Below are positions 48,771 to 59,504 of a DNA stretch of 64,000 bases, in pieces (the stretch's first letter is position 1; each line of letters opens with the position of its first letter). Both the position numbers and the translations under genes were made by a program. The notes beneath the pieces are model-generated. The model was not told the DNA's origin, searched no databases, and was given only the letters and a program-made list of their open reading frames with translations. Source of the stretch: Tenrec ecaudatus (lineage: Eukaryota > Chordata > Mammalia > Afrosoricida > Tenrecidae); contig NC_134537.1 in assembly GCF_050624435.1 (NCBI RefSeq), positions 12,458,584-12,522,583 of the forward strand, read 5' to 3'.

Positions 48771-49361
48771 AGGGAGGTGCTTGATGCTCACCTAGCAGAA
48801 AAGATATGTACTATGTATGTTCCGCTCCACCCAGGGCAATTCTGGGTTTGGGGTGGGGGTGTAACTCCCCGACCCCCAAACAGCTATCAAAATACAAACG
48901 CTATAATCTTCACAACATGTGAGTGAAGATCAAGAAGTAAAGGGGTCAGTCAATGTAATGCAATGTAGTTTCACTAACCGAAGAACTACAACTACAGAAG
49001 CGACTAGCGGAGCAGAACACAGAGTGAACTAAAGACACGTTATAAAGCAGCTTCACTTCTGCGAAACAGAAAGATCCAAACGAAGGAACCCAGATTTACA
49101 CTCCTGATCCCACTAGAAAGTTGGACAGGCGGAGCGGAAGGGAAAGCCTTTACATTTCCGTCTTCTTTCCTCTCAATGCACGCCCACGTCGTGTACGTCC
49201 GTAGTCATGATGTTTGGGTTTGGCGACTGTGGGTCTAAGGCTGTGAGGAAAAGAAGTGTCACAGTCGAACCATGCTTAATGTAAGCATCTCCGTTCACAG
49301 CTGATGCCATTAAATGTAATTCGTGAAAACCAGTTTCTCCCTCCTGATGACCCATCATCAG
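48771..49361. other. EXOG intron 5, no element recognised
   Basis: No gene or repeat identified. Confidence 0.35.
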
Positions 49362-49552
49362 GGAGTCAACTCAGACCCCTAACGACCCTACGGGACCGAA
49401 GAGCGCCACCCTGGAGTCGCCGAGGCAGCCCGAGCCCTCAGCGCGGCAGCCTGCCACACCTCTCTCCCACAGAGCAGCTGGGGGATTGAGCCACCAACGT
49501 CCCGGTTAGCAGCCCAGTACTTACCCCGTTGTGCCACCTGGGCACCTTACTC
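49362..49552 (-). repeat. AfroSINE
   Basis: GGGAGTCAACTCAGACCCCT, AACGACCCTACGGGACCGAA, CACAGAGCAGCTGGGGGATT, CCACCAACGTCCCGGTTAGC, CCCCGTTGTGCCACCTGG. Confidence 0.82.
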
Positions 49553-50282
49553 CTCTTTAGAAACCTGCAAAAATCGCCCTTTCCAGTTAACACAAAGGTA
49601 CTTAATCTCTGAGGTTCTGTGGATGGTGGGCAGGAAGCCTTCAAAATGTCAGGGTTACAGGTAAGTGGAACAAGCAGACGCTGCACACCTGACCCTCATT
49701 CCTCCGTCTCTTTGCGTCCCAGCAAAGCACATCCCTCTCTAAGCCACAAGCTAGAGCTAGAAGTAGGTTTGGCATGTGGGTCGGTGTTTCTAAACACTCA
49801 CAAATCCAAGAACAGTGCCCGTCTTGGAGAAGCCGCCTCGTGCCCCCAGGCCTGTGACCCTTGGTTTGCCAGCACAAATTGTCCCTCGATACAAGATGCC
49901 CGATGGCACAGCAGCAGCTTCCCCTTGAGTGGGAAATGCCTGGCCTTCCTGAGCAGGTGTGCCAATCCAAAGGCTCTCCTGACCAGAAGGATTTTGAGGA
50001 GGAAGCCTGTTATTTCTCCTGACATTTCAGCGAAACGAACACAAACATTTACGGTCAGGTACACAGCACCTGGCTGGGGGCGATGAAAGCAAGTGAATGC
50101 GAATAAAACAGAATATTAAATACGTGCTGAGATGTCGTGTATCTGAGACAGAAACACTAGAACAGCGAGAGGAGAGTTTCACAATTAACAGTGGGCTAAC
50201 GGTGCTAATAACTGAGAGTTCGCACCTGAGGTGAAAACAAACAAGGCCAAAAGCAATTTAACCATGGAAAAAAAAATTCTGA
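49553..50282. other. EXOG intron 5, no element recognised
   Basis: No gene or repeat identified. Confidence 0.35.
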
Positions 50283-50460
50283 GTGGGGCAGGGAGGGAGG
50301 GGGGAAAATGAGGAGCTGATGTCAAGGGCTCAAGTAAAAAGCAAATGTTTTGAGAATGATGATGGCAACCAGTGTACAAATGTGCTCGACACGATGGATG
50401 GATTATGGATTGTGATAAGAGTTGTACGAGCCCCCAATAAAATGATTTAAATAAAATTTA
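50283..50460 (+). repeat. AATAAAATGATTT-tailed LINE 3' end
   Basis: GAGGAGCTGATGTCAAGGGC, AAATGTTTTGAGAATGATGA, GATTGTGATAAGAGTTGTAC, GCCCCCAATAAAATGATTTA. Confidence 0.88.
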
Positions 50461-50677
50461 AAAATTGATTGGGGTAATAATTGCCCAATTCTTGATAGGA
50501 TTGAACTACTGAATTGCATGAGATGTGGTGTGTGTGCCAATACAGCCTTATCCAAAAAAATCCACACAATGCCAAACCTCCCAAATTGGCTTTGGATTCG
50601 GTAAGGCAGCAGATGGAATCACACCCATGAAGCAGAGCGAGATTCTACCCGTACCTGCCGCTAGGTTTAGTCTATAA

Positions 50678-50865
50678 CAGTGGCTCTCAACCTTCCTCAT
50701 GCCGGACCCTTTCATATGGTTCCTCATGTTGTGGTGACCCCGAACCATAAAATTATTTTCGTTGCTACTTCATCACTGTAATCTTGCTATTGTTCTGAAT
50801 CAGGTGATCCCTGTGAAAAGGTCATTCAGTCCCCAAAGGGGTGTGACCCACAGGTGGAGAACCTG
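50678..50865 (+). mobile_element. SPIN-type miniature hAT transposon, copy 2
   Basis: 188 bp: CAGTGGCTCTCAACCTTCCT, ACCATAAAATTATTTTCGTT, GCTACTTCATCACTGTAATC, GTGATCCCTGTGAAAAGG, CCCCAAAGGGGTGTGACCCA, CAGGTGGAGAACCTG. Flanking octamers GTCTATAA (50670-50677) and TTCTAAAA (50866-50873) match at 6 of 8 positions, a decayed duplication. The last terminal repeat has lost two bases. Confidence 0.93.
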
Positions 50866-50873
50866 TTCTAAAA

Positions 50874-51440
50874 GCAGCTTCTTCTATCCCAATGCCCTTG
50901 CTCTGAGGACAAACACCCTCTGTGCTCCAGCTGGGCTGGGAGGGGCGCAAACCTCCAAGTGCCCCACAGGAGGGTGTGGCTTAGGGCCCTGCCTCTCTCC
51001 ATAGAAGGTAGAGAGCAGCACTTCCTGAACTTCTGGCACACACACACAAAAAAAGTAATGAATTAAAACTACTTGTCTTAATTCACCAGAATCAAGATTA
51101 GAATTGAAAAACATGATCTACCTAAAGGTGGCATCAGATAAAATGAAACACTCATAATTAACTAGAAACAAGCCAAGGTCACTCCACTGGGTGAGTCTCC
51201 CTCAAATAGACAAGTCCATGCTGCTTTATAATTGGGGCTTCTCCGGGGCCTAAAGTATGACCAATGTCTTTATTTTTTTTTTTTTGACCAATGTCTTTAA
51301 ACAGGACCTCCTTACCTAATTTTTATCAAGAACTGAAAGAGGCTTGTTACAATCTCTCGATATGACTCTGATCCGATCCATTTGTGTGTTTAGTATTTGC
51401 TTTTATAAACATTGATTTTTCCCCTTATACTTATTTATTT
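50874..51440. other. EXOG intron 5, no element recognised
   Basis: No gene or repeat identified; a roughly 17-bp phrase (GACCAATGTCTTTA) is repeated at 51258 and 51287 around a T tract. Confidence 0.35.
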
Positions 51441-51612
51441 TAAATCATTTTATTAAGGGCTCATGCAACTCTTATCACAATCCATAAAAACTTCAGTTGT
51501 GTAAAGCATATTTGTACATTCATTGCCCTCATCATTCTCAAAACATTTGCTCTCCACCTAAGCCCCTGGCATCAGCTCCTCATTTTTCCCCCTCCCGCCC
51601 CGCTCCCCTCTA
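51441..51612 (-). repeat. AATAAAATGATTT-tailed LINE 3' end
   Basis: Reverse of the family end: TAAATCATTTTATTAAGGGC, TCATGCAACTCTTATCACAA, CATTGCCCTCATCATTCTCA, GCCCCTGGCATCAGCTCCTC. Confidence 0.9.
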
Positions 51613-52207
51613 TAAACACAGATCTTATGAACTGGATACATACAGCAGTCTAGGCGATACCTTGAATACAATGTTACCTGGTACTAATATCATAATCCAG
51701 GCTTACTTTGAGTTAGAATGTGCTCAGTTTATCTTTGCCCATTTAGAAACAAACAAGAAAACTCTTTTAATCTTCTAGCTGATCAATAGTTAAGCAGTAC
51801 TTGGTTGGTTTGTTTTCTCAACTGCGATTTTTCACTTTCAATATTTTCACTTACTCTTATTCTATTATAAGGGGACTTCAAAATCTTGAGGGAAAACGAA
51901 AGGAAAAGGCAATAGAATTCTTCCACAAATGGTTTGAAGCCCCCACGAGTCAACAGTCACCTTGGTTGACCGGTCCCTTAGTCTTCTCTCTGCTGCCACA
52001 CACTCGTCCTCCTCCTGCTTTCTTCATGGAGAGTTGGCCCCATAGGTGTTTGTACGATAGTCTTATGTGCGCATCAACCTCCACTACCTACCAGCCCCCC
52101 GCCCCCAGAAGATGGAGAGAGGAGGGCACCAAGAGCATGGCTGGTCCTCCTTGCCGCCCCCAGGGGTCGGTCAGCGGTCTGGTGCTGACATTCTCTTCTT
52201 CCCTAAA
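51613..52207. other. EXOG intron 5, no element recognised
   Basis: No gene or repeat identified. Confidence 0.35.
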
Positions 52208-52213
52208 CTTTAC

Positions 52214-52808
52214 TGTGGGGGAGGTCAGATGCTCACAGGCATCCTCCCAGAGCAAGATCAGTTGCCAGACTGCAGTGGGCCCCACTCCCTGCTGTTATGG
52301 ACAATGGACACCTGCAGTCATCTATTTGGCTCCAGTAGGTGGGGTTTACACCCTGCTGATAATGGTTCCTATGGAGATCTAGGGAATAGGTCAAAGTTAA
52401 GCTGCCATCCTAAATCTAGGATCCGCCCATCTTGTCACCTGTATACCCCCAAGCCCCCCTCTTCCTATGGCGTGTATGTCCCTAGACCACCCCCTCATTA
52501 CTGTATTACCTATAGCACAGCCCCTTCCTGTGACGGATGTCCTCACCTGTAATTAGGGGGCTTGCATGTCCCCAGAGAATATAAAAAGCCTGGGCTAGCA
52601 TTAAATATCTCTCTCTCCCTCCTCGTGGACCACCAAGCGGGGCTGAGGTGAGCATGCTAGCATGAATTGTGTCTGATTCCATTTGTTTCAATATCTCTCT
52701 TCTATCTCTCATGCTCTCTGTAACTTTACTATGATCTTAATTTATTATCGCTGTACAGTTGCACCTACCAGACCTGTAATGATGTGTTAGGGCTAGCTTC
52801 CCCTGACA
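52214..52808 (+). repeat. Solo retroviral LTR with perfect 6-bp target duplication
   Basis: 595 bp running from TGTGGGGGAGGTCAGATGCT to GCTTCCCCTGACA (TG...CA), flanked by CTTTAC on both sides (52208-52213 and 52809-52814). It contains a TATAAAAA box at 52580-52587. It is homologous to the copy at 8244-8882 in the opposite orientation. A 6-bp duplication is typical of class II (ERVK/betaretrovirus-like) elements. No internal viral gene remains, as expected after LTR-LTR recombination. Confidence 0.88.
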
Positions 52809-52814
52809 CTTTAC

Positions 52815-54153
52815 TATCAAGCCATGACATTTGGGGTTTTATACTGGGGAGTTTTTTATTTATTTTTAATTTTTGGTGGGGGGAGCTTTATAGCAAGAAT
52901 AATATCTATTCAAGTCTTTTTGTAAGTAAAAGAATCAGTCTTCTGTCTAATGGTTGGTGGATCATTTTCTGGCTCATCTATCTATCAATGCCTGAACCAG
53001 ATCTAGGTAACTTTTTTCTTCCAAGAAGGGTGCGTGGGTGGACAAACTCCTGAAATTCTTCCATTTCTGAAAAGATGCTATTAGTAACTTGCCGTGTCAA
53101 CGACGGCCTGTCCGTGTGATGAATGCGTGGGTCACATTGTTTGACATAGCACATTCCATTCTCCTCGGGCACTTACAGTGGCTGAGAATTCTTAGGTCAG
53201 CCTCCAAATGAAGATGCGCTGCAGACGCTTACTGGATAGTGCCTGTGTTCACAGAACAGTTACGGGGCAGGTGCCAAGCAGCCACTCCACAGGAAAACGA
53301 TGCGGCGGTGGGCTCCCTTCAAGGTCAGGGCCGCCAAGAGTCAGAAGTGACTCTCAAAAAACAATGATCCTAAGGACGCAGGGAGGTAACTACGTTTATC
53401 ACTGAAATGTTACAGAGCCGGAATCTTAATGACATTCCTTTTCCCAGAAGCACGGGCACACGAGGAGTGGCGAAGATAGAAGCTCAGCCCTGACCTGGAA
53501 TCTGCTGTGAGTGACGACCAGCCTGTTGGGGCTGTTACCCCGAGGGAAGGGGAGAAAATCCGAACAGGACACGTCCATGTTGCTCCTGTGGCTTTCTCTT
53601 GGGGGACCCTGCGGGGATGGCCTCATGTCTGATTCGATTCAAATGAATATCCTTTTATCTTTGACTCCAACCTAGGTCGTAATTTACACATATTACCTGA
53701 AAATCATCGATACAGGGCTGTGGTCAGTCCCTGGTTGCAGTGAATGAAATTCCCCTGTTTTCTCAGTTACTCGCTTCTCGGTTTTCTCCGTTCTGCTCCC
53801 CTGCCACGCGTCCTGGATCCCAGAAAGACTGGGAGCCAGTAACACTGAAGGCAGAGAAACTCACTGGAGGCCTTTGCAATAAGACTGCAGCTAGTGAGAC
53901 TTTCAACCTAATCTGCATGGAGTTCTTTAAAGAGAATTGATAAAAAGCCGTTGAATCAGAAAGAAACTAAGGGTGAGAGAAGACCCCGAGGATGTGAAAT
54001 AGAACAGAAAGTAATTTTTAAAAAAATATGGCCTGGGGCATATAATCTCAATTCTGTGTGTACACACACACACACATCCTGTCACATTAACAGTTGATAA
54101 GATTTGCTAGATTGGTGGAGATTTGTCAGGGTGAGCATGCTAAGTCCTACCTA
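52815..54153. other. EXOG intron 5, no element recognised
   Basis: No gene; a short (CA)n at 54061-54075. Confidence 0.35.
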
Positions 54154-55946
54154 TTATGATGATGTTAGGTGCCATTGAGCACCCCTAGCCCACAGAACCA
54201 GACACTGCCCATCCTGCACCATCCCCACCACCACTGTTAAGCGTGAGGCCATGGTAGCAGCCACTGTGTCACTCCATCTCATTGAGGGTCTTCTCCTGTT
54301 GCACAGGCCCTCTGCTGCACCAGGCACGATGTCCTGCACGTGACTGGTCTCTCCTGGGGACATGCCCAGAGCCTCCCCGCCCTCCCTTCCGGGCGTGTCC
54401 ATTCTTCAGGAAGCTTGTGGAATATTCGATATTCTTCACCCACAACCTATTCCTAAGGCAGTAGTACTTTGGGGTCTTCCATAGTCACGGGTCCAGCTCC
54501 CATGTGCACGTGTAGTAACTGCAAATGTCATGGTGTCGTTCAGGCACACCTTTGTCCTCAAGGTTCTATCTGCCGCCCAATACTGTTACGGGGTCTTGTG
54601 CATCTCAGGTTTGCCCAGCGCATGACAGATTTTTATTTCCTGACTGGCTGCTTCCAGGGATGTTGATAGTGGACCCAAGTCAACTAAGATCTTTGATAGC
54701 TTCAGTCTTCTCAACAGTTACTGCGTTTATAGGTCCAGTTGTGGGGAGCTTTATTTATTTACTTACATCGAAGTGTAATCCGCCCTGAAGGCTGTGATCT
54801 TTGATCTTCATCCATAAATGCTTCCTTCCTCTTCACTGACAGCAAGCAAGGCTGTGTCATTTCTGCAATACAGGTTGTTCGTGAACCTTCCTCCAATCCG
54901 GAACCGTGTTCCTCCCCACACAGCCCAGCCTCTCGGACACGCTCGGCATACTGACTGAGTAAGTACGGTGAAAGCACACAACCCAGGCGCACAACTGTTC
55001 CTGGTGTAAACCCGTGCAGTACTCCCTCGTTCTGTTTGGGTGACTGCCTCTTAGACTGTGCCGGTTCCGCACGAGCAGAGTCAGATATGCTGGAGTTCCC
55101 ATCCTTCATAATGTTAGCCGTAATTTGTTATTATCCACATACAGTCTTTGCAGAACCAATAAAACACCGTTTGCCTGGCATTCTCCTCTTTCAACCAAAA
55201 TTCCCTAGGTATCAGCAATGATATCTTTCATTCTACTTACGCTCCTGAATCTGGCTTGAATCGCAGGCAGCTCCCCGTTGCTATACTACAGAAACCATTT
55301 TTCACTTCTCAGCAAACTATAAGTTGTATGTGATATTAGTGACGTTGTGAGGAATTGCTGCACCTACTGGCTCCACTTTCTGGGGGACGGGCACAGATGG
55401 ATCCCTTCCAATGGGTTTGCCATGTAGCTGTCTCCCAGCTCCCTTGGTGTGGGCATGGGAGCCCTCTGGCATTGCAGCGACTCCTGTCCATTCCTAGAAG
55501 CTTGTTTTTCACTAATGGAATCGGTGCAGGTTAGACGCTCCTTCGACACCATCAGTTCCTGATCACATGCAGAGGTATGGTTGAATGTTGGTCGAAGCTT
55601 GACCAGTTCTTTTTGCTACCGTGATCGGCGTATTTCTTCCATCTTTGTGCAATGCTCCCGGTGTCATTTTCAGTTTGCCCAAAGAAGCCTTCAATATTGC
55701 AACTCACGGCTTGACCTTTCTCTTCGGCTCTTTCTGTGTGAGGAGCGTAGAGAGCATTCCCTCCTCCCTTGTCTCTCTAACTCCGGGTCTTCACAGAGTT
55801 CATTCTAAAACTTCACTGTGTCTTCTCAATCCATCCTTTGGAATTTTCAGTTCAGCTCTTTCACGGCACCATTTTCCCCTTTCATTGTCACTAGTCTGGG
55901 TTCAAGAGCAAGTTTCAGAGTCTCTTCTGACATTCATCGTGGTCTA
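54154..55946 (-). mobile_element. BovB/RTE-type LINE, degenerate 3' 1.8 kb
   Basis: On the minus strand, decayed reverse-transcriptase text is recognisable near 54890-55000: RLGCVLSPYLLSQYAERVRE then AGLCGEEHGSGLEEG, matching the RQGC(V/I)LSPxLFNLYAExIxREAGL motif of BovB. A C-terminal RRRPSMRWSDTVAATM block lies at about 54240-54330, and further upstream BovB text extends to about 55946. The copy is riddled with stops and frameshifts. The 3' end at 54154 reads CAATGGCACCTAACATCATC (minus strand), the RTE-type tail. Confidence 0.9.
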
Positions 55947-56037
55947 AACATAACCTTACGTCTTTCTGTTTCCTAAATTTGTTTTTATCCCAGGTTATCC
56001 AATTTTATCCCAGACTCTTATGGAATCATCTAAACTA

Positions 56038-56085
56038 ACCAGCATTTATTAAATACCTACTTTACTCCAGAACTGAGTTAGGTGT
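56038..56085 (-). repeat. MIR-type fragment
   Basis: CAGCATTTATTAAATACCTA and CTTTACTCCAGAACTGAGTT resemble the antisense MIR 3' end. Confidence 0.45.
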
Positions 56086-56186
56086 TCCTTTCAAATTCAT
56101 TCCCCTTTACCTTTACCATGAAATTCTTCACTCCCTCTATTTACTCCTTCTGTCGCTGATTCTTCTATCACGTGGATCCTTATCCC

Positions 56187-56378
56187 AGCAGTTCTCAACC
56201 TGTGGGCCCCGACCCTTTTGGGGTTCAAACGACCCTTTCACAGGGTTGCCCGATTCCTAACAGTAGCAAAATGACAGTGATGAAGGAGCAATGAGAATAA
56301 CTTTCTGGTTGGGGGGGTCACCACCACACGAGGAACTGTATGAAAGGGCAACGGCCTTAGGAAGGTGGAGAACCTCTG
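56187..56378 (-). mobile_element. SPIN-type miniature hAT transposon, copy 3
   Basis: 192 bp in reverse: CAGCAGTTCTCAACCTGTGG, CCCCGACCCTTTTGGGGTTC, AACGACCCTTTCACAGGG, ACAGTAGCAAAATGACAGTG, GGAAGGTGGAGAACCTCTG. Flanked by a perfect 8-bp duplication CCTTATCC (56179-56186 and 56379-56386). Confidence 0.95.
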
Positions 56379-56889
56379 CCTTATCCTAAGCAGACCTCAC
56401 TGAAAAACTCATCCACTGCACCCAGAGTGCAGTCCTCATTCTCCTCTACCCACCTGCCCTTCGGATCTGCACCCTTTCTAGAAGGCTTACCAAGAACTCC
56501 GCAGGGCCAATCCATGGGCCAAGCACTCGTACTACTAATAGTACTCTCTCCTCTCTGTACTGTGGCTTTCCTTCCATTTCTGAGAGTGCTCGAGCATCTT
56601 GCATGTCAAAATATACATATCCATCTTTTTAAAATCCCAAGCTTAAAGAAATGCTTTTCCTCCCATTTAGTCAACTCGTCTGTCACCTATACTTCTCCCC
56701 CTCCCTCAATCCAAACAGTTGATCTTGTTCATAGTGATTCTTCCCTGCTTTCCTCGATCCACCTTCACTGCACCGGCTTGATGTCAGCCCCTCCTCTGTT
56801 GCCACGTGGACTAAGAAAATACCGTCTTCATTTAGCTCCTGGCCTGTACTCTCGCCTTCAAATATTCCTCATCTAATTCTGCTACATAC

Positions 56890-57435
56890 GACTGTCAGAC
56901 TACTCTTTCTAAAACCCCAGACAGATCGCATTTCTCCCGCATGTAAAACAAAGCCATGAGTTCTCAGTGCCTAAAGATCAAAGCCTAATGCTTCACCACG
57001 GGACAGAGATCTCGGTAGCTGCCACACAGACAGACATACAAGCATTATCCCCGATGAGCCAACCACACGATCTCTGGCAGCACACACTCAGTCCTTGGAA
57101 GTGACACCCGAACCCCAGGGCCATGCTGCTGACTACATCGGCCCAGTGTTCACGCTGCCCCTCCTTCTGGAATTCCCCTGTTCCCCTTCCTGCCTCAGTT
57201 TACCTACCCATCGTCTACCTTAATTTTTTTCTCTCTCTCTCCTGTGATGCCTTCCTGAGCCAAGCAAGTAGTTGGTCGGTCCCTTTGGGCTGCCTCCTGT
57301 ACGTATTATTCTCTATTACAGCACATCACCCGCTTCAATGTCAGTAAGCGTGAGCATTCTTGTTTCCCTTTCTAACCTGGGAACTCCTCAGAGCCAGTGG
57401 CTGCTTTGGGCCCATTCCTGTGTCCCGGGTACAAG
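56890..57435 (+). repeat. L2-like fragment
   Basis: Loose match to the L2 3' region: AGATCGCATTTCTCCCGCAT, AAGATCAAAGCCTAATGCTT, CCTTCTGGAATTCCCCTG, and CTAACCTGGGAACTCCTCAG followed by CCATTCCTGTGTCCC. The region 56390-56890 may belong to it but is too decayed to say. Confidence 0.45.
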
Positions 57436-57734
57436 GGAGGAGTGTGTGAGTCCATCGGCCGTTCTGTGGGACAGACGTGGCACGTGGACTCCGTAACGTG
57501 GGCTCGGTCTTGGAGACCCCGTGGGGCTGTTCTGCTTGGCCCTCGTGGCTCACTCTGAGTCGTGGTCGACTCCGTGGTCACAGGCTGGGTCGGATTTTGG
57601 TTTATGTCCCTTCCGCCCATCACTCCAAATAGGTGTTTGATAAACACTGCCACGAGAGAATAAAAAAGAATAAAGGACGCGGGAGAGCATTTCCTGCACG
57701 TGACATACGCCTTCGTGGTACCACAAGCCCCTAC

Positions 57735-57849
57735 CGGGTAGCTGACTGTTTTCTTCCCATCACTTCCAGTCTGAGGTAGCGTCAAAGGTCCGGACACGAC
57801 CCACACGTCTTCAAACCGCTCTGTCAGCTCTCGACAGTATATCTCTATC
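57735..57849 (-). CDS. EXOG: EXOG exon 5
   Basis: A 115-bp internal exon. On the minus strand the acceptor CCCCTCCAG precedes G-ATA-GAG, and the donor is GTAGGGG after CCG. One base completes the arginine codon begun in exon 4, followed by 38 whole codons: IEIYCRELTERFEDVWVVSG, then PLTLPQTGSDGKKTVSYP. This is the part of the nuclease fold containing the YCRELTERFEDVWVVSGPL strand-helix region shared by EXOG and EndoG-like enzymes. The last residue is Pro where human EXOG, as I recall it, has Gln. The frame continues open past the donor, but that part is intronic. Confidence 0.95.
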
Positions 57850-58430
57850 CTGGAGGGGGAAACGACAGTCACACAGACAGAAACGAAGAAAAGGAGCACT
57901 TCGTATCAAGTGCCCCCAAATAAACCAAGATTACGGCACTTGAGAATTTATCTTAAGTGAGTGTCACACAAAACATAAACATATACACAATGAATTTCCC
58001 AATTTGCTTATCGCCCCGCCACTAAAGAAATGACACACATCACAGCATCTCCGTTTCTATGTGGAAGCATACATTTAGAACTGCAATTCTGTTGTCTGTG
58101 TCCTCCCTAGAAGCATGTCTTATGTCATAATTTTCATTTGTTTTTTCTAAGAATTATGTCATTCCAACAAGTTGACATTCTTTTTTTGTACTATGTATTT
58201 TATTATACGCAGATGCCAGTGTTTATAAAACCACCCTTGTGAAATAGAAACTCGTGAAAATTCAGAGAGGTAGAGACGGTAAGGACTGACAAAATTAGAA
58301 GTTCGTATAGAAATTTGCACCTGTAACTGTGAAGGGAGGCTTTGGTATGAGCTTCAAACTCAACTCTCCTTGAAAAGTCGCTCGCTCGTGCAAAGTGGCT
58401 TAGGAAACCTTTGAAAGATGCATCTTACTA

Positions 58431-58529
<99 letters not shown>

Positions 58530-58939
58530 TCAATTCTGCAGCTGCCGGGAAACTTTCACACAGTTGAGGCCAGCCTCCAGCCATAGCGGCTTTTTGCATG
58601 GCGACCACCCTGGAAGAGGCAGCCATGGCGGGCAGCAGGGCTAGGAGACCTTCGCTTCTGGGTCATGTGCTCAGCCAACATTATGTTTTCTTTAACCATT
58701 TTTACTCTGGGTCAATTCCCTTTATCCTGAGAACATTGTTTTAACATAACACAACATTAATTCCTTAAGATAAATTTCCAGGGCCAGAATTTTTAATATT
58801 TCAATGGCTTTCAATCACATATAAGCATTTTTAAGAGTTGTACCAATTTATTCCATAATTCTAAAACATAACCACCAAAGCACTGGGAATTGAAGGGATG
58901 ATGGAACCACGGTGCAATATAGTGCTGACGAATCACACA

Positions 58940-59345
58940 TCGTTCCTCTAGTTCTGGAATACTTCTCCCCCGACTACCATGGCCGGTTCTAGACTGGTAC
59001 AGATAAGAGCTCTCTCTCTCAATGCATGAATCCAGGAAAGACAAACCCCTCAGGAACAGTAATGGGAGTAGCAATATCATGATACTGATATCACAGGGGG
59101 ATGGTCAGGGAGAGAAAGGGGAGAAAGGGGGAAACCCATCACAAGGTTGGTGGAGAGCCCTCTCCCCCCACCCCGAAGGGGATGCATAACAGAAATGTGG
59201 GTGAAGGAAGACAATGGACAGTGTAAGATGCCAAATAGCCGAAAAACATATAAAATTGGTCAAGGATACACAAGGCTGGGAGGGGGAAAAAAGAGGAGCT
59301 TATAGTAGAAAATGTTTAAATAAACATTTCTTAAAACGATTAAAA
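58940..59345 (+). repeat. AATAAAATGATTT-tailed LINE, diverged copy
   Basis: GTTCCTCTAGTTCTGGAATA, CTAGACTGGTACAGATAAGA, AAACCCCTCAGGAACAGTAA, GCATAACAGAAATGTGGGTG. The last 100 bp are lost or rearranged. Confidence 0.75.
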
Positions 59346-59504
59346 AACACACTGGGAATTACTGTTTACTCGTTCTTTTTGCTAATTTACCAGGTAAAAC
59401 CGGATCTAAGTAGCTCTGCTATGTGCTGCCTTATACTACGGTTGGCAACAGATTGGCATCAGCGTCCCTGCGTTCCCGTCTGAAACGTAGGCCAGCGGCA
59501 TTTC

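Larger units (their letters stand above)
40340..57734 (-). other. EXOG: EXOG intron 5
   Basis: A 17.4-kb intron, expanded by repeats: mariner (48.0 kb), a solo LTR (52.2 kb), BovB (54.2-55.9 kb), two SPIN elements (50.7 and 56.2 kb), AfroSINEs, and several copies of the AATAAAATGATTT-tailed LINE. No other gene is evident inside it. Confidence 0.9.

Noticed and set aside
51801..52382. 193-residue + strand frame
   Set aside because: It runs from unique intron DNA into the solo LTR; not a gene.
56427..57347. Processed pseudogene candidate
   Set aside because: The text fits a decayed L2-like LINE better than any known coding sequence; no poly(A) tail or flanking duplication.
57372..57899. 175-residue frame read through the EXOG exon 5 donor
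   Set aside because: Only 57735-57849 is exon; the donor GTAGGGG and the match to exon 6 phase define the end.
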